The position numbers and the translations under genes were made by a program. The notes beneath the pieces are model-generated. The model ran no database searches. It saw nothing but the letters and a program-made list of their open reading frames with translations, and was not told the origin of the DNA. A stretch of DNA of 6,471 bases. It comes from Pseudonocardia mahuensis (GTDB taxonomy: Bacteria > Actinomycetota > Actinomycetes > Mycobacteriales > Pseudonocardiaceae). Position 1 is the first letter of the stretch. Each line of letters opens with the position of its first letter. The stretch spans positions 1 to 6,471 of the forward strand of contig NZ_JAHDTG010000154.1 of the NCBI RefSeq assembly GCF_018531475.1, read 5' to 3'. Below, in pieces: positions 5,989 to 6,471 of this stretch.

Positions 5989-6011
5989 TGAGGGCGCCGC
6001 GCTCGCCCTCA
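5989..6011 (-). terminator. 8-bp hairpin downstream of the minus-strand remnant
   Basis: TGAGGGCG (5989-5996) and CGCCCTCA (6004-6011) are perfectly complementary around a 7-base loop. The hairpin lies 23 bases beyond the TGA that ends the minus-strand remnant, in terminator position. No T-tract follows. Confidence 0.4.
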
Positions 6012-6033
6012 CATGAGCGCCGGCTCCTCGCGG

Positions 6034-6269
6034 TCACCGCCACTGAATGATCTTCGCGAGGGGGATACGGGTGTCCCAGCTGTATCCGGTTCGCACGGTC
6101 ACGGCCCGGGTGTTGACGCGGACGACCTCGTGCCAGTCGTAACCGGTCCTGAGCGAAGCGAGCCGCGCAGCACGTCCGCTGTCGGTGTCTCCTCCGGCCC
6201 GCACTCAAGCCGGGCGCGGATGGCCGCGGCCTCGCGCTCTGGACATGCAGCCTCCCTGGCGTGATCAGC
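6034..6269 (-). pseudogene. Frameshifted remnant of a small mobile-element-type protein
   Basis: Two adjacent minus-strand frames together look like the C-terminal part of one protein. The upstream frame (from 6269) gives DHAREAAC, then EREAAAIRARLECGPEETPT and ADVL. The downstream frame, open from 6204 to TGA 6036-6034, gives TGYDWHEVVRVNTRAVTVRT followed by GYSWDTRIPLAKIIQWR. The second part resembles the conserved end (WHxVVRVNxxSVTVxTxYSW...IP) of hypothetical proteins I associate with actinobacterial plasmids, integrative elements and phages; the family name is not certain. The frames are out of register by one missing base or two extra bases, around 6145-6175. GTG 6204 has no ribosome site, so a separate 56-residue gene is less likely. 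Function is unknown. Its neighbours, a tRNA fragment and an IS, fit a decayed mobile region. Confidence 0.45.
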
Positions 6270-6344
6270 ACTGGACCTGTCGGCCCCGCCCCTTGGGGTG
6301 TCGGGGGTGCTTTCCCCGGCGCCGCACAAAGGGGCGTCGCAGCA

Positions 6345-6367
6345 CTAGGCCGTGTTTAGGAAGTGGT
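6345..6367. mobile_element. Probable terminal end of the right IS5-type element
   Basis: CTAG (6345-6348) is followed by GCCGTGTTTAGGAAGTG, and the transposase stop lies inside this sequence, as is usual for IS5-family terminal repeats. CTAG fits the YTAR-type target duplications of some IS5 subgroups. The opposite end is outside the window, so neither the inverted repeat nor the duplication can be verified. Confidence 0.4.
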
Positions 6368-6471
6368 GCTGGCGAGGGCACGGAGCCAGATGTTGATCGT
6401 GGCGACGTGCACGGTGGCCTGGTAGCGGACGGCGAGTTTGTCGTAACGGGTCGCGACCGCACGGTGCTGTT
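6356..6471 (-). CDS. IS5-family transposase, C-terminal fragment (cut by window edge)
   Basis: The minus strand from the window edge reads QHRAVATRYDKLAVRYQATV and then HVATINIWLRALASTTS before TAA 6358-6356: 37 codons of a transposase tail. The RAVATRYDKLAVRYxAT motif with the following INxWL is the standard C-terminus of an IS5-family DDE transposase group distinct from the one at the left edge. Catalytic residues lie beyond the window. The gene reads leftward into the window, so the two IS genes at the edges converge on the intervening 6.2 kb. Confidence 0.82.
   Translation of the reverse strand, partial: QHRAVATRYDKLAVRYQATVHVATINIWLRALASTTS

Larger units (their letters stand above)
5670..6033. 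other. Non-coding stretch between HHH gene and mobile-element remnant
   Basis: No credible protein-coding gene is visible here. It holds a strong hairpin (5763-5789), a partial tRNA gene (5838-5886, minus) and a second hairpin (5989-6011). The remaining bases, 5887-5988, show no recognisable tRNA 5' half, gene or repeat. Open frames across it, such as one containing RQDSNLRPLGC, are translations of the tRNA fragment rather than proteins. Confidence 0.6.

Noticed and set aside
6034..6204. Independent 56-residue gene from GTG 6204
   Set aside because: No ribosome site and the upstream adjacent frame continues the same protein-like composition; treated as part of a broken gene instead.
1..6471. 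Composite transposon carrying the whole region
   Set aside because: The two flanking transposase tails are clearly different sequences, so the edges are not copies of one IS.

Overview
The window is GC-rich DNA with strong codon-position bias, typical of a high-GC actinobacterium. The lipoprotein-nuclease and membrane-HHH pair looks like what is seen in Pseudonocardiaceae, but that placement rests on recollection of family members and is tentative.

Layout. Both edges carry the 3' ends of two different IS5-family (DDE) transposase genes, reading inward: 1-102 on the plus strand and 6356-6471 on the minus strand. Between them lie three blocks. (1) 148-4003 is an intact catabolic-type locus. 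A LysR regulator (3092-4003, plus) is divergent from a two-gene operon (2990-148, minus) encoding an MHS-type major facilitator and an FAD-dependent dehydrogenase; the two reading frames overlap by 4 bases. The 101-base divergent promoter region holds a 7-bp dyad, a phased extra half-site and further TGCACACG repeats, which are good candidates for LysR operators. The simplest reading is regulated uptake of an organic acid followed by flavin-dependent oxidation or reduction, similar in gene content to tricarballylate (tcuRAC) loci but without a TcuB-like electron carrier in view. (2) 4091-5669 is a divergent pair. One gene encodes a secreted lipoprotein with a Staphylococcus-nuclease-like domain and an EF-hand loop (minus). 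The other encodes a three-helix membrane protein ending in a ComEA-like helix-hairpin-helix domain (plus). Each needs exactly one frameshift to read through, and their shared intergenic region is rich in palindromes. (3) 5670-6355 contains no intact gene. It holds a strong hairpin, the 3' half of a tRNA gene (minus, 5838-5886), another hairpin, and a broken remnant of a small protein typical of actinobacterial mobile elements (minus, 6034-6269). It ends at the second IS.

Overall, a functional transporter/dehydrogenase locus sits next to a decaying or low-quality accessory region marked by IS ends, a tRNA-derived attachment-like fragment and three independent frame breaks. No CRISPR array, complete tRNA, rRNA or replication origin is visible.
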